From: an uncultured bacterium
GTDB taxonomy: Bacteria; Bacillota_I; Bacilli_A; RF39; UBA660
Direction: 5' to 3'
Length of the DNA: 40,299 nt
Assembly (NCBI GenBank): GCA_946560065.1
Contig: CAMNUE010000016.1
Location: 1-40,299, forward strand
Shown here: positions 1 through 7,669 of the stretch, in pieces
How positions within the stretch are numbered: the stretch's first letter is position 1
How the letters are laid out: every line of letters begins with the position of its first letter
The notes under the pieces: generated by a model
What the model was told of the DNA's origin: nothing
Database searches by the model: none
What the model saw: the letters and a program-made list of their open reading frames with translations, nothing else
Program-made: the position numbers and the translations under genes

Positions 1-12
1 TAAAAGATATGT

Positions 13-46
13 TACCACGCGCATAGCACGTGGTATTTGCATGCGC
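13..46. repeat. Two overlapping inverted repeats at the window edge
   Basis: TACCACG at 13-19 pairs with CGTGGTA at 29-35, and GCGCAT at 19-24 can pair with ATGCGC at 41-46. The two pairings share G19 and the second stem spans the first, so they could be alternative folds. It is unusually GC-rich for this window. What lies left of base 1 is unknown, so the element cannot be assigned to a gene. Confidence 0.4.
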
Positions 47-49
47 AAT

Positions 50-79
50 AAAAAGCTATATTAAAATATATAGCTTTTT
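50..79. terminator. Bidirectional rho-independent terminator
   Basis: AAAAAGCTATAT (50-61) and ATATAGCTTTTT (68-79) form a perfect 12-bp stem with a 6-base loop; the A/T flanks give a U-tract on either strand. It closes the five-gene minus-strand operon that starts with ackA and may also serve a gene left of the window. Confidence 0.8.
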
Positions 80-85
80 ATACAT

Positions 86-775
86 CTATAACTTTCCAAT
101 TAAAGTAGTATAGTAATTATACAAATCAGCTGTTAAAAATTTAATTTCACCATCTTCAACAGTCCAAGATCCATTATTTAAAATTAAAAAATTAAAAACT
201 TCTGTACTAACATCGAATATATTATTAACAGATTTTTTAGTTTTCTCAAGTAAATTCTTAGTATCAGAAAATTCTTCCTTCATAGTATCATCAAACATCA
301 ATTCTTTATAAAGATTAACATAGTAAGGATCTGATATCTTAGAATTAATATGATTACTTATATTTTCTTCATCTAAATCATCAATAAGTTTATCAATCTT
401 TTCATTAAAATCTTCCCTAGTAACATTCAAATAAGTCAATGATTTTTTAAATTCGGGACCATCTTCTATATAATTATCATATGACAACAATTTAGTTAAT
501 TGTTCATCATTCATTATAGCAAACACTTCTTGTAATCCCAAAGCATATTCATCTAAATATTCTTTAATAGCCTTTTCAACAATGGCATAATTTCCTCTAC
601 TCTTAATTCTTCTATTATACCTGTCTTTAGTTATATCTAATTTACTAAGAGCATTAACTTCATTTCTCAAATCATTTAACATAGTTGCATCCATAATAAC
701 TAAAAATCCAATAACTAAAAACATATCAAGTACAATAAAACAAAATACTAATAAAAACTTTCTTCTACTACTCAT
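86..775 (-). CDS. Membrane-anchored protein of unknown function
   Basis: I do not recognise this family. From the ATG at 775 it encodes 229 residues: a short basic start (SSRRK), one hydrophobic segment at about residues 5-28, then a soluble, acidic, helix-rich region of about 200 residues with many Lys/Glu/Asp pairs. The layout suggests a single-pass protein with its bulk outside the cell, though orientation is inferred only from the basic N-terminus. A GTG at 787 would add four residues (MGDT), but the ATG has a GGTGAT-like ribosome site at better spacing. It is the last gene of the ackA-nrnA-engB operon, 17 nt after the preceding stop, and is followed by a strong terminator. No catalytic motif was seen. 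Confidence 0.6.
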   Translation of the reverse strand: MSSRRKFLLVFCFIVLDMFLVIGFLVIMDATMLNDLRNEVNALSKLDITKDRYNRRIKSRGNYAIVEKAIKEYLDEYALGLQEVFAIMNDEQLTKLLSYDNYIEDGPEFKKSLTYLNVTREDFNEKIDKLIDDLDEENISNHINSKISDPYYVNLYKELMFDDTMKEEFSDTKNLLEKTKKSVNNIFDVSTEVFNFLILNNGSWTVEDGEIKFLTADLYNYYTTLIGKL

Positions 776-792
776 AGTATCACCCACTTACA

Positions 793-1227
793 CTATATCA
801 CAACACTAGAACTTAACATTTCATCGATATCTAAACCAAATACAAAATCCCCAAATTCAACCTTTTCAATAATCTCATCAAAAAAATCATCTACTAGAGC
901 ATAATAATACTTATCAAAATATTTAATTACATTCATCTTTTCGATAAGAAAATAATCAATAGTTTTAAAGTATACATCCATATCTTTACTAACAATTATT
1001 CGTAAATCTAAAGTATCTCTATAAAATGAATCTTCAATCTTCTTAACTTCCAAAAATAAACCACATTTTTTTATAGCGCTAATTACTTTATAAAAACCTT
1101 TTAATTTTAATCTTTTCTGAAGTTTCTTAACAATCAACTTTATTTCTTCATTAATATTTTTTTCATCAATATTAAAATTATACATATATATCTTATAGTC
1201 AGTTTCTGAAACCTTATCTATTTTCAT
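793..1227 (-). CDS. Small soluble protein of unknown function
   Basis: A 144-residue protein with no signal peptide or membrane segment. The N-terminal part alternates short strands and a Lys-rich helix (NEEIKLIVKKLQKRLKLKG, about residues 26-44). The C-terminal part is acidic and aromatic (FDKYYYALVDDFFDEI). The small alpha/beta pattern faintly recalls adaptor proteins such as the N-terminal part of MecA, but I cannot support that by motif. The ATG at 1227 has a good AGGTGA site about 5 nt upstream. It sits 32 nt downstream of engB and immediately before the anchored protein at 86-775, so the two are probably co-translated. Function unassigned. Confidence 0.6.
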   Translation of the reverse strand: MKIDKVSETDYKIYMYNFNIDEKNINEEIKLIVKKLQKRLKLKGFYKVISAIKKCGLFLEVKKIEDSFYRDTLDLRIIVSKDMDVYFKTIDYFLIEKMNVIKYFDKYYYALVDDFFDEIIEKVEFGDFVFGLDIDEMLSSSVVI

Positions 1228-1259
1228 ATATTCACCTATTATAAATATATGTTATTACT

Positions 1260-1862
1260 CTAAATTATTTCGCCCTCTTCACCAATTAAATCTTCTATTT
1301 TCTTAAGGACATCTTTTACTCCTAATCTAGTAACACTAGAAAATACTACTAAGTCATCACCAATAACTAAATCCATAGTATCTAAAACTACCTTTAAATT
1401 CTTTTGTTTTTTACTACCACCAACTTTATCAGCTTTAGTAGCAACAACAGTTACAGGCAAATTATAATATTTTAAAAAGTTATACATTAATAAATCATCT
1501 TCTGTTGGTTTAAGACGAAAATCAACTAACATAAAAACTCTTTTTAATTGTTCTCTTTTTTCAAGATATTCTTCTATCATCATTCCAAATTTAGCTTGAG
1601 TTTTCTTATCAACAGAAGCATATCCATATCCTGGAACATCTATCAAATAAAACTTATCATTAACACCATAAAAATTTAATGTTTGAGTTTTTCCTGGTTT
1701 TGAAGAAGTATAAGCCAAGTTCTTTCGAGATAAAATTGAATTAATAAAACTACTTTTTCCAACATTACTTCTACCTACAAGTAAAAACTCTGGTTTCCCA
1801 TCATCTGGATATTGACTTCTTCTAGTCGCAATAATATCCAAATTAGCATCCTTTATTACCAT
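1260..1862 (-). CDS. engB: Ribosome biogenesis GTPase EngB (YsxC/YihA)
   Basis: EngB-family GTPase of 200 residues, the usual family length, known to act in late assembly of the large ribosomal subunit. Visible motifs: G1 P-loop GRSNVGKSS (30-38), a G2-like Thr in PGKTQT (56-61), G3 DVPGYG (75-80), G4 TKAD (142-145) and a G5-like SSVTR near residue 175. Arg/Asn in the P-loop (RSN) is typical of EngB. The gene begins 2 nt after the DHH phosphoesterase stop, with GAGGGGAA as ribosome site inside the end of that gene, so translation is likely coupled. In B. subtilis engB is usually beside lonA, so its place downstream of ackA and nrnA is a local arrangement. Confidence 0.95.
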   Translation of the reverse strand: MVIKDANLDIIATRRSQYPDDGKPEFLLVGRSNVGKSSFINSILSRKNLAYTSSKPGKTQTLNFYGVNDKFYLIDVPGYGYASVDKKTQAKFGMMIEEYLEKREQLKRVFMLVDFRLKPTEDDLLMYNFLKYYNLPVTVVATKADKVGGSKKQKNLKVVLDTMDLVIGDDLVVFSSVTRLGVKDVLKKIEDLIGEEGEII

Positions 1863-1864
1863 AA

Positions 1865-2821
1865 TTAATTCCCCTCACTTAAACTCTTATTGTACATTTC
1901 TAATTCTAAATCTAAATCTCTCATAACATTCATCGCTTCCTCTAAAGATTTAACTCTAGCACCAGAAGCAAATTTATGCCCACCACCATTATGTCTTTCA
2001 GCAACCTTATTAATTTCTGGACCACGAGATCTAATTGAAATTCGATATTGATCATTCTTAATATCTTCAGTAATTGTACACCAAACAAGAACTTCTTTAA
2101 TAAAATTAAAATTATTAACCATATTCCCGGCAGATGCGCTATCCACCTCAAAACTATTAGTTATTTCATCCCTAATCACCACATAGCCTAGATTGTTAGC
2201 TGTAACATTCATATTAAGTGAAATATACCCTTCCAGTCTAACTTCATTAATTGGTCTCAAATAAAGCTTTTTATACACTTCACTTAAATCAAACTTATAT
2301 GCTTCTAAGTATTTTGAAATAATTCCAAATGTTTTATAAGTGCAACTATTAAACAAAAATCTATTAGAATCAGAAACTAGTCCCATATATAGTAACTCAG
2401 CAATTTCCTTATTGCATTCAAGTTTTGTTTTATCAATAAGTTCCATAATAACTTCACAAGTAGAAGTAGCAGTATCTTCAATTAACTCTAAATCACAAAA
2501 CTTTTCAACAAATGGATGATGATCAATTTTTATCATATATTCAAATTGCGTAAAGTCAACAGAATCAACTCTTTTCTTATCAGGAGTATCAGCTACTATA
2601 AGTAATGCCTTCTCAACTTTTTCCAACTTATCAAGTCTACCCATATGAGCAAACTTTGCACTTCCAGTACCTATAGCCAATACTTTTTTATCAGGATATG
2701 TTAATTTTATAGAATCCCTAAGTGCTAATTGACTACATAAAGCATCAGGATCAACTCCAATATGTCTGGCTATAACAATAACATTATACTCTTCTATTTT
2801 TGAAATAATTTCATTATACAT
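1865..2821 (-). CDS. nrnA: DHH/DHHA1 phosphoesterase, NrnA-like (nanoRNase / pAp phosphatase)
   Basis: A 318-residue bimodular DHH protein. N-terminal motifs: H20-x3-D24-x-D26 (HIGVDPDALCSQ), VADTPD (76-81) and the signature DHH at 100-102 (KIDHHPF); LVSDSNRF is the next metal-site element. The C-terminal DHHA1 motif GGGHKFASG is at 279-287. NrnA-type enzymes degrade 2-5 nt RNAs and dephosphorylate pAp (3'-phosphoadenosine 5'-phosphate) with Mn2+ in the cytoplasm. Length and motifs fit NrnA better than the much larger membrane-bound GdpP-type c-di-AMP phosphodiesterases. The first motif has VDPD where the family usually has PDGD or PDxD, a mild variation. It starts 10 nt after ackA (site AGGAAA) and is nearly contiguous with engB. 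Confidence 0.88.
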   Translation of the reverse strand: MYNEIISKIEEYNVIVIARHIGVDPDALCSQLALRDSIKLTYPDKKVLAIGTGSAKFAHMGRLDKLEKVEKALLIVADTPDKKRVDSVDFTQFEYMIKIDHHPFVEKFCDLELIEDTATSTCEVIMELIDKTKLECNKEIAELLYMGLVSDSNRFLFNSCTYKTFGIISKYLEAYKFDLSEVYKKLYLRPINEVRLEGYISLNMNVTANNLGYVVIRDEITNSFEVDSASAGNMVNNFNFIKEVLVWCTITEDIKNDQYRISIRSRGPEINKVAERHNGGGHKFASGARVKSLEEAMNVMRDLDLELEMYNKSLSEGN

Positions 2822-2831
2822 TATACATTTC

Positions 2832-4013
2832 CTATCTATTTATTAACTTCAAAGTATCTCTTGCAATCATCAATTCTTCATCTGTTGGAATAACATAAAC
2901 TGCAATCTTAGAGTCCTCTGTACTAATTTTAACAATCTCTCCACGTCTACTATTTTGATCTAAATCAATCTTTACACCTAAGCAAGCTAATTTTTCACAA
3001 ACCTCACGTCTAATTGGAGTACTATTTTCACCTACTCCAGCAGTAAATACGATTACATCGGCTCCGTCTAATAATACATAGTATTGGGCAATATAATCAA
3101 CAATACGACGAACATATTTATTCTTAGCTGCTATTGCTTTTTCATTACCATTATCACATTCAGCTAAAATATCTCTCATATCACTGCTAAATTCACTTAC
3201 ACCAATAAGTCCACTATTTTTATTTAAATCATCAATAATTTCACTTGCATTCTTACCTTCTTTTTCCATTACATAAGGAATAATTGATGAATCAATTTCT
3301 CCAGAACGTGTTCCCATCATAATTCCAGCAAGCGGTGTAAATCCCATTGTTGTATCAACACATTTCATATCCTTTACAGCAGTTATTGAACCACCATTTC
3401 CAATATGACAACTAATTAATTTAAATTCATCTTTACCAAGAATATCTCTAACAGAATCAGTAATATATCTATGACTTGTACCATGGAAACCATACTTTCT
3501 AACTCCATATTCACTATACCATTTATAAGGCACTGGATAAAGATAAGTTTCCTTATTCATTGTTTGATGGAAAGCTGTATCAAAAACTCCAACCATAGGA
3601 ACTTCTGGTAAAACATCCTTAAATGCTTTAATTCCTAAAATATTAGCTGGATTATGAAGTGGAGCAAATTCTTTAAACTCCTCTAAATCATTAACAACTT
3701 CATCTGTAATTACAACACTTTCAGAATATTTATCTTTACCGTGAACTAGACGATGTCCAACGCCATTTATTTCTTCTAATGAAGAGATAATTTCTAAAGC
3801 TACTAATTTATCTAATAATACTTTAACAGCGTCAGTGTGATTATTTAATTCGATTTCTTCACTTACTTTTTCTCCATTATATTTAATAGTGTAGTTACTT
3901 CCTTCTATTCCAATTCTTTCAAATAAACCAGAAGCAATTACAGATTCATTTTCCATATTATATAGACTAAATTTTAGTGAACTACTTCCAGCATTTATAG
4001 ATATAATTTTCAT
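2832..4013 (-). CDS. ackA: Acetate kinase (copy 1)
   Basis: Acetate kinase: acetyl phosphate + ADP to acetate + ATP, the ATP-yielding last step of acetate fermentation. From the ATG at 4013 (393 aa) it begins MKIISINAGSSSLKF, the canonical phosphate-1 segment. An in-frame ATG at 4028 lacks a ribosome site, whereas GAGG precedes 4013. Other family hallmarks: GVGHRLVHG (substrate Arg), FDTAFHQTM (catalytic Asp), YGFHGTSH, MMGTRSGEID, FTAGVGENS and TDEELMIARD (C-terminal Glu). All catalytic residues of the acetate/sugar kinase fold are present. It is first in the operon with nrnA and engB, behind a promoter at 4046-4073. A diverged paralogue lies at 5608-6795. Confidence 0.95.
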   Translation of the reverse strand: MKIISINAGSSSLKFSLYNMENESVIASGLFERIGIEGSNYTIKYNGEKVSEEIELNNHTDAVKVLLDKLVALEIISSLEEINGVGHRLVHGKDKYSESVVITDEVVNDLEEFKEFAPLHNPANILGIKAFKDVLPEVPMVGVFDTAFHQTMNKETYLYPVPYKWYSEYGVRKYGFHGTSHRYITDSVRDILGKDEFKLISCHIGNGGSITAVKDMKCVDTTMGFTPLAGIMMGTRSGEIDSSIIPYVMEKEGKNASEIIDDLNKNSGLIGVSEFSSDMRDILAECDNGNEKAIAAKNKYVRRIVDYIAQYYVLLDGADVIVFTAGVGENSTPIRREVCEKLACLGVKIDLDQNSRRGEIVKISTEDSKIAVYVIPTDEELMIARDTLKLINR

Positions 4014-4045
4014 AAAATCAAACCTCATTTCTAAAATCTACTAAT

Positions 4046-4073
4046 ATTATACTACATAAAAGAAAATATTCAA
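4046..4073 (-). promoter_or_regulatory. Promoter of the ackA-nrnA-engB operon
   Basis: Minus strand: -35 TTGAAT (4068-4073), 16-bp spacer, -10 TATAAT (4046-4051). The start point would be near 4039, about 25 nt before the chosen ackA ATG. Confidence 0.75.
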
Positions 4074-4080
4074 AGACAAA

Positions 4081-4112
4081 GAAAAAGATTAGCAAAGTTA
4101 GCTAATCTAAAA
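4081..4112 (-). terminator. Terminator after the prsW pseudogene
   Basis: AGATTAGC (4086-4093) and GCTAATCT (4101-4108) form a perfect 8-bp stem; on the minus strand it is followed by TTTTTC. It also separates the upstream genes from the ackA promoter. The 130 bases between here and prsW hold no intact gene, only a possible coding relic at 4135-4191. Confidence 0.75.
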
Positions 4113-4243
4113 ATTTATTTTTACGATATTTCTACTAAATTAATGTCTTATCTCTATCTAAAAAATCATCATAATTTGTCACATCAACTTCTTATAATAT
4201 ACATCAAAAAACAAAGAAAGCCGACAACTAAATTTCTAGTATA

Positions 4244-5100
4244 CTACTTCAATTTAAATCCACAAGAACTACAAAAATTACCTTCAGTTACTTTTCTCCC
4301 ACAAATAGGACAAAAATTAAATTGCTTAGAAATTTGCTGTGCTTCATCCACTTCCTTAGAAATATTATTATATTGAATATTTCCACCATTGTCACAGACA
4401 AGATTTCCACTAGATACATTATTAATAACATTTATTTGCATCTTTGACAACCTATTAACAGCTCTAAAACATAAAATAACCATTAAAATATCAAAAAGAA
4501 AAAATACACTTACAAACCCACAAAATATTAAAGCATCATAAACAGTATGAATTAAACTTGAAATCAAAATACTATAAACAAGATTTCTAATATAAACACT
4601 CTTATTATTATTTATACTTCCAATTTTAGCTTTTGCCATAAAATATCCCATTGCAATTGCAAAACATGTATGTCCTGGTATAGACAAAAGAGCTCTACTA
4701 ACAGCCGTTCCAAATCCATATAACATTACATATATAATATTTTCTATACAAGCAAATCCTAAAGAAACATAAACAGAATAAACAATTATATCATATATTT
4801 CATCAAATTCTTTTCCATCATATCCAACTTTTTTAGTAATAATCCACTTAAATCCTTCTTCAACAAAAGCAACAGCAATAAAAACATTTATAAAAATAAA
4901 TATTGGGTTACTAACTCCCTCTGTCGGAAAAAATTTACCAAGCAAAAGTTCAACAATTATAATAGGTATTGCACTAAAGAAACCAAAGACAAAAGCTTCG
5001 TTAAAATTTTAGCAGATTCCTTATGAACATCTTTTTTATAAATATAATAACACAATAATACAACTGGAAATATTGCTGCATACAACAACACATCACTCAC
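4244..5100 (-). pseudogene. PrsW-family intramembrane protease with C-terminal zinc ribbon, frameshifted
   Basis: PrsW-type proteins are multipass membrane metalloproteases, known in B. subtilis for site-1 cleavage of an anti-sigma factor. Here the main frame (4244-4945) shows FVEEGFKW (double Glu), GFACIENIIY (Glu-Asn), SIPGHTCFAIAMGY (His), several hydrophobic helices, and a C-terminal CPICG...CSSCG zinc ribbon. The N-terminal segment, starting GTG at 5100 and reading LLYAAIFPVVLLCYYIYKKD (a typical first PrsW helix), is in another frame. The two join near 4996-5001 (ACGAAGCTT) if one base is added, giving AKILTKAFVFGFFSAIPIII in one frame and about 285 residues in all. So one base appears deleted. 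As written, only a truncated N-terminal peptide or an internally started fragment could be made. A good promoter remains upstream. Decay or a consensus error are both possible. Confidence 0.82.
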
Positions 5101-5126
5101 ACTACCGCCAACCTTACTACAACAAC

Positions 5127-5155
5127 ATTATGAAGTTATTTTAATATCAAGTCAA
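5127..5155 (-). promoter_or_regulatory. Promoter of the prsW pseudogene
   Basis: Minus strand: -35 TTGACT (5150-5155), 17-bp spacer, -10 CATAAT (5127-5132). Start point near 5120, about 20 nt before the GTG at 5100, with AAGG between them. The bases 5156-5290 upstream hold no other signal I can support. Confidence 0.65.
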
Positions 5156-5290
5156 TTGATTATGAAAATATAATTGTAAATTTACAAAATAAAATAATAT
5201 AAATTAAACCAAACATTCTGATTATAATATAATCACATATTTAAATAAAAATATATCTAGATTTACTCAACAAATATATTCTAATCTTTT

Positions 5291-5579
5291 TTACTTTTTC
5301 TTATTACTTTTAACAAAATTCACTACATCTAAAGTCATACAATGACATAAAGTAAAATTATCATTAAAAAAAAGGAATTGCCCAATTAAAATAAATTTTA
5401 TACAAATCATCATCTCCTAAAACAACCAAGTGTTTTATCACGTAAGATGTATTTGAAATTATTTTTACCATATCAACAGAATTCATTTTTACAAAGTACA
5501 TTTTTCTTCTTTCACGACTCATATTAGTATAATAAACTAACTTCTCTAAATTGACATCTATTTCTTCTTTACTTTGCAT
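5291..5579 (-). pseudogene. Small unknown ORF, frameshifted in a T8 run
   Basis: I do not recognise this protein. The open frame from the ATG at 5579 encodes 71 residues ending WAIPFF at a TAA formed by a run of eight T (minus strand, 5366-5373). If the run had seven T, the frame would continue as NDNFTLCHCMTLDVVNFVKS and end NKKK at a TAA at 5291-5293, giving about 95 residues. The continuation has normal amino-acid composition, which suggests that it was once coding. No clear ribosome site precedes the ATG, and the start lies just after the ackA2 terminator. It may be a remnant of a larger gene. Treat both its coding status and the frameshift as tentative. Confidence 0.4.
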
Positions 5580-5587
5580 AAGTATTC

Positions 5588-5614
5588 AAAAAAAAGGATA
5601 GTAAAAACTATCCC
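5588..5614 (-). terminator. Terminator of ackA copy 2
   Basis: CTATCC/GGATAG stem (5608-5613 with 5596-5601) around a 6-base loop, followed on the minus strand by eight T. The ackA2 stop codon lies inside the stem. Confidence 0.8.
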
Positions 5615-6795
5615 ACTAAATCATAAGTATCTCTTGCAATCATTAATTCTTCATCGGTTGCCAAAACATAAACTGGTATGGCAGAATCTTTACCACTAAT
5701 AATACCTTCAACACCTTTACGAACAATAGTCTCTTTATTCTTAGCAGTATCTAAAGTAACTCCAAGTGGATATAATTTATTGACAACTTCTTTTCTGATA
5801 ATATCATCATTTTCTCCTCCACCTGCAGTAAAGCAAATAGCATCAACCCTTCCACCTAATTTAACAAAATACTTAGCAATATAATCAACAATCTTATCTG
5901 TATACATTTCTATAGCAAGAACAACTTTTTGTTCATTTGCAAGATATGCACGATCAATATCACGTAAATCATTCATACCCGCAATACCTTGAAGTCCACT
6001 AGCTTTATTTAATTTATTATCTACCCATTCTAAGTTTCTTTCCTCTTTTTTCATAATATAGCTAATAATTGAATAATCAATATCACCACTTCGTGTCCCC
6101 ATCATAATACCAGCATTAGGAGTGAATCCCATCGAAGTATCAATGCAAACACCTTCCTTAATTGCAGAAACACTAGCACCATTTCCAATATGACAAATAA
6201 TCAAATTTGGTTTTTTCTTCAACATAGAAGCCATTTTCTCTGTAATAAACTTATGGCTTAATCCATGAAAACCATATTTTCTTATATCATATTTAATATA
6301 CCATTCATATGGTACTGGATAAAGATAAGTAGCCTCTTTCATAGTTTGATGAAAAGCAGTATCAAAACAAGCAACCATTGTTGCGTTAGGAATTGCTGCT
6401 TTAAAAGCTTCTACTCCGCTAAGTGCAGCCGGATTATGAAGTGGAGCTAAATCAGAAATACTCTTAATTTCCTTTAAAACTCTCTCATCAATTTCAACTG
6501 ACTTTGAATATTTATTTCCACCATGAACAATACGATGACCAACAGCCTCTATCTCATCTAAAGATTTAACAATTTTATTATTAATAAGTTCATCTAACAA
6601 AATATGTACTGCATCATTATGATCATTTAACTCAACCATCTTTTGAATTTTCTCTTCACCAACACGGATAGTATACTCACTATCAGTAGATCCAATTCTT
6701 TCGAAACTTCCTTTCGTTAATATTTTTTCTTCTGGCATTTCATAAAGTCTAAATTTCAAGGTACTACTACCAGCATTTACAGATAATAATTTCAT
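5608..6795 (-). CDS. Acetate kinase paralogue (copy 2)
   Basis: A second full-length acetate kinase (395 aa) beginning MKLLSVNAGSSTLKFRLY. Present: AVGHRIVHGG (Arg88), catalytic Asp145 in CFDTAFHQTM, GIMMGTRSGDID, and TDEELMIARD at the end. It differs from copy 1 at normally conserved spots: GFHGLSH (175-181) has Leu179 where copy 1 and most AckA have Thr, and FTAGGGENDD replaces FTAGVGENS. It is therefore likely active as an acyl kinase, but its substrate range or kinetics may have shifted (acetate, propionate or another acyl phosphate); the sequence alone does not decide. It has its own promoter (6824-6852) and terminator, so it is monocistronic. It lies among broken genes yet is itself intact, suggesting selection to keep it. 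Confidence 0.9.
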   Translation of the reverse strand: MKLLSVNAGSSTLKFRLYEMPEEKILTKGSFERIGSTDSEYTIRVGEEKIQKMVELNDHNDAVHILLDELINNKIVKSLDEIEAVGHRIVHGGNKYSKSVEIDERVLKEIKSISDLAPLHNPAALSGVEAFKAAIPNATMVACFDTAFHQTMKEATYLYPVPYEWYIKYDIRKYGFHGLSHKFITEKMASMLKKKPNLIICHIGNGASVSAIKEGVCIDTSMGFTPNAGIMMGTRSGDIDYSIISYIMKKEERNLEWVDNKLNKASGLQGIAGMNDLRDIDRAYLANEQKVVLAIEMYTDKIVDYIAKYFVKLGGRVDAICFTAGGGENDDIIRKEVVNKLYPLGVTLDTAKNKETIVRKGVEGIISGKDSAIPVYVLATDEELMIARDTYDLVG

Positions 6796-6823
6796 AACTT
6801 TCCCTCTCTTTCAAGTTATCCAT

Positions 6824-6852
6824 ATCGTACCAAACAATATATTTTTTTTCAA
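6824..6852 (-). promoter_or_regulatory. Promoter of ackA copy 2
   Basis: Minus strand: -35 TTGAAA (6847-6852), 17-bp spacer, -10 TACGAT (6824-6829). It sits between the stop of the zinc-ribbon/TM2 pseudogene and the ackA2 ATG at 6795. Confidence 0.7.
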
Positions 6853-6870
6853 GAAAAAAACTAGAAAAAC

Positions 6871-7566
6871 CTAGCCATTCTTCAGTTTTCTAGCAGCTTT
6901 AGTTATATCTATAATCCAACCAATATAAAATAGTCCAAAAGTAAACAAATATAGAATCCCCATTCCAATTTTACCTTTCATAAATTTATGTACTTCTAAA
7001 GGACCTAGTAAAATAGTTATAATAAGCTCAGCAAGCGGTGACATTGTCTCTTTAGAACCACTATCAACAGAATGAGCCTCAGTCTCAACATTAAAACTAT
7101 TATTTTCTATTTCATTGGCAGCAAAAACATTAAACTTTTCCCTAATCTTCTCATCATATTCTCTAAATTTATTTTCATAATCATTAATCTCAGCTTCATC
7201 AGCTAAAGCCTTATATTTTTTCCAGTATTTAGTATATTCTGAAACTTCAACATCATCATTAGTAAAATCATCTGTATAACTTCTTAATAAGCCTAACCAC
7301 AATTCCTTATTATCAACATATCTTTTTGATAAAGAATAATAACATTCATATGCCTCATCATAATCCTTAAGTACATTAAGATTAGTCTCTGCATTAATAA
7401 ACTCTTGTTCTTCACTAATTTCTCCTACATTAATGTGCTTTACAATAACAGCTTCATCATCCAATAAAAACTTAGCTTGACAATATTAGCAAACCATATT
7501 CTTTCTATTACTTTTAACACTCAAAGAAGCATTACAATTAGGACACTTTACCTCAAATAATTTCAT
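6871..7566 (-). pseudogene. Zinc-ribbon/TM2-domain membrane protein with in-frame TAA
   Basis: Reading from the ATG at 7566, which has a proper AGGTGAT ribosome site, the frame gives MKLFEVKCPNCNASL..., a zinc-ribbon start, then NMVC-stop-YCQAKF. A TAA at 7486-7488 (codon 27) stands inside the second zinc knuckle (CxxC), where a residue such as Gln would be expected. The frame then stays open to 6871: a helical repeat-like region (DYDEAYECYYSLSKRY) and a C-terminal TM2 domain (LLGPLEVHKFMKGKIGMGIL...YIGWIIDI) with two membrane helices. Intact, it would be 231 aa. A CAA-to-TAA change explains the stop. The remaining open frame could only start at a weak TTG at 7464. Other genes here end in TAA, so codon reassignment is unlikely. 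Confidence 0.8.
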
Positions 7567-7620
7567 TAACATCACCTACACTACAAATATATTCTATCAA
7601 ACATCTTATAAATACACCAG

Positions 7621-7652
7621 AAAAAAAGAATAGATATTTAATCATCTATTCT
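7621..7652 (-). terminator. Terminator of the SASP gene
   Basis: GAATAGAT (7628-7635) and ATCTATTC (7644-7651) form a perfect 8-bp stem, followed on the minus strand by seven T. Confidence 0.8.
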
Positions 7653-7669
7653 TCACTAAAATAAACTAA

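Noticed and set aside
4135..4191. Short minus-strand reading EVDVTNYDDFLDRDKTLI, resembling a thioredoxin-like N-terminus
   Set aside because: Only 18 codons between stops, no start with a ribosome site. It may be a relic, but similarity from memory is too weak to annotate as a gene.
4143..4376. Plus-strand 77-codon ORF
   Set aside because: Antisense to the zinc-ribbon end of the prsW pseudogene and its downstream region; no ribosome site and no recognisable motif.
4990..5005. Programmed ribosomal frameshift in prsW
   Set aside because: No slippery heptamer with a stimulatory hairpin was seen; PrsW proteins are not known to need frameshifting. A deletion or sequencing error is simpler.
7486..7488. 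Reassignment of TAA to glutamine (alternative genetic code)
   Set aside because: Many intact genes here (rpsD, ezrA and others) end in TAA, and no other conserved Gln position is TAA, so a nonsense mutation is simpler.
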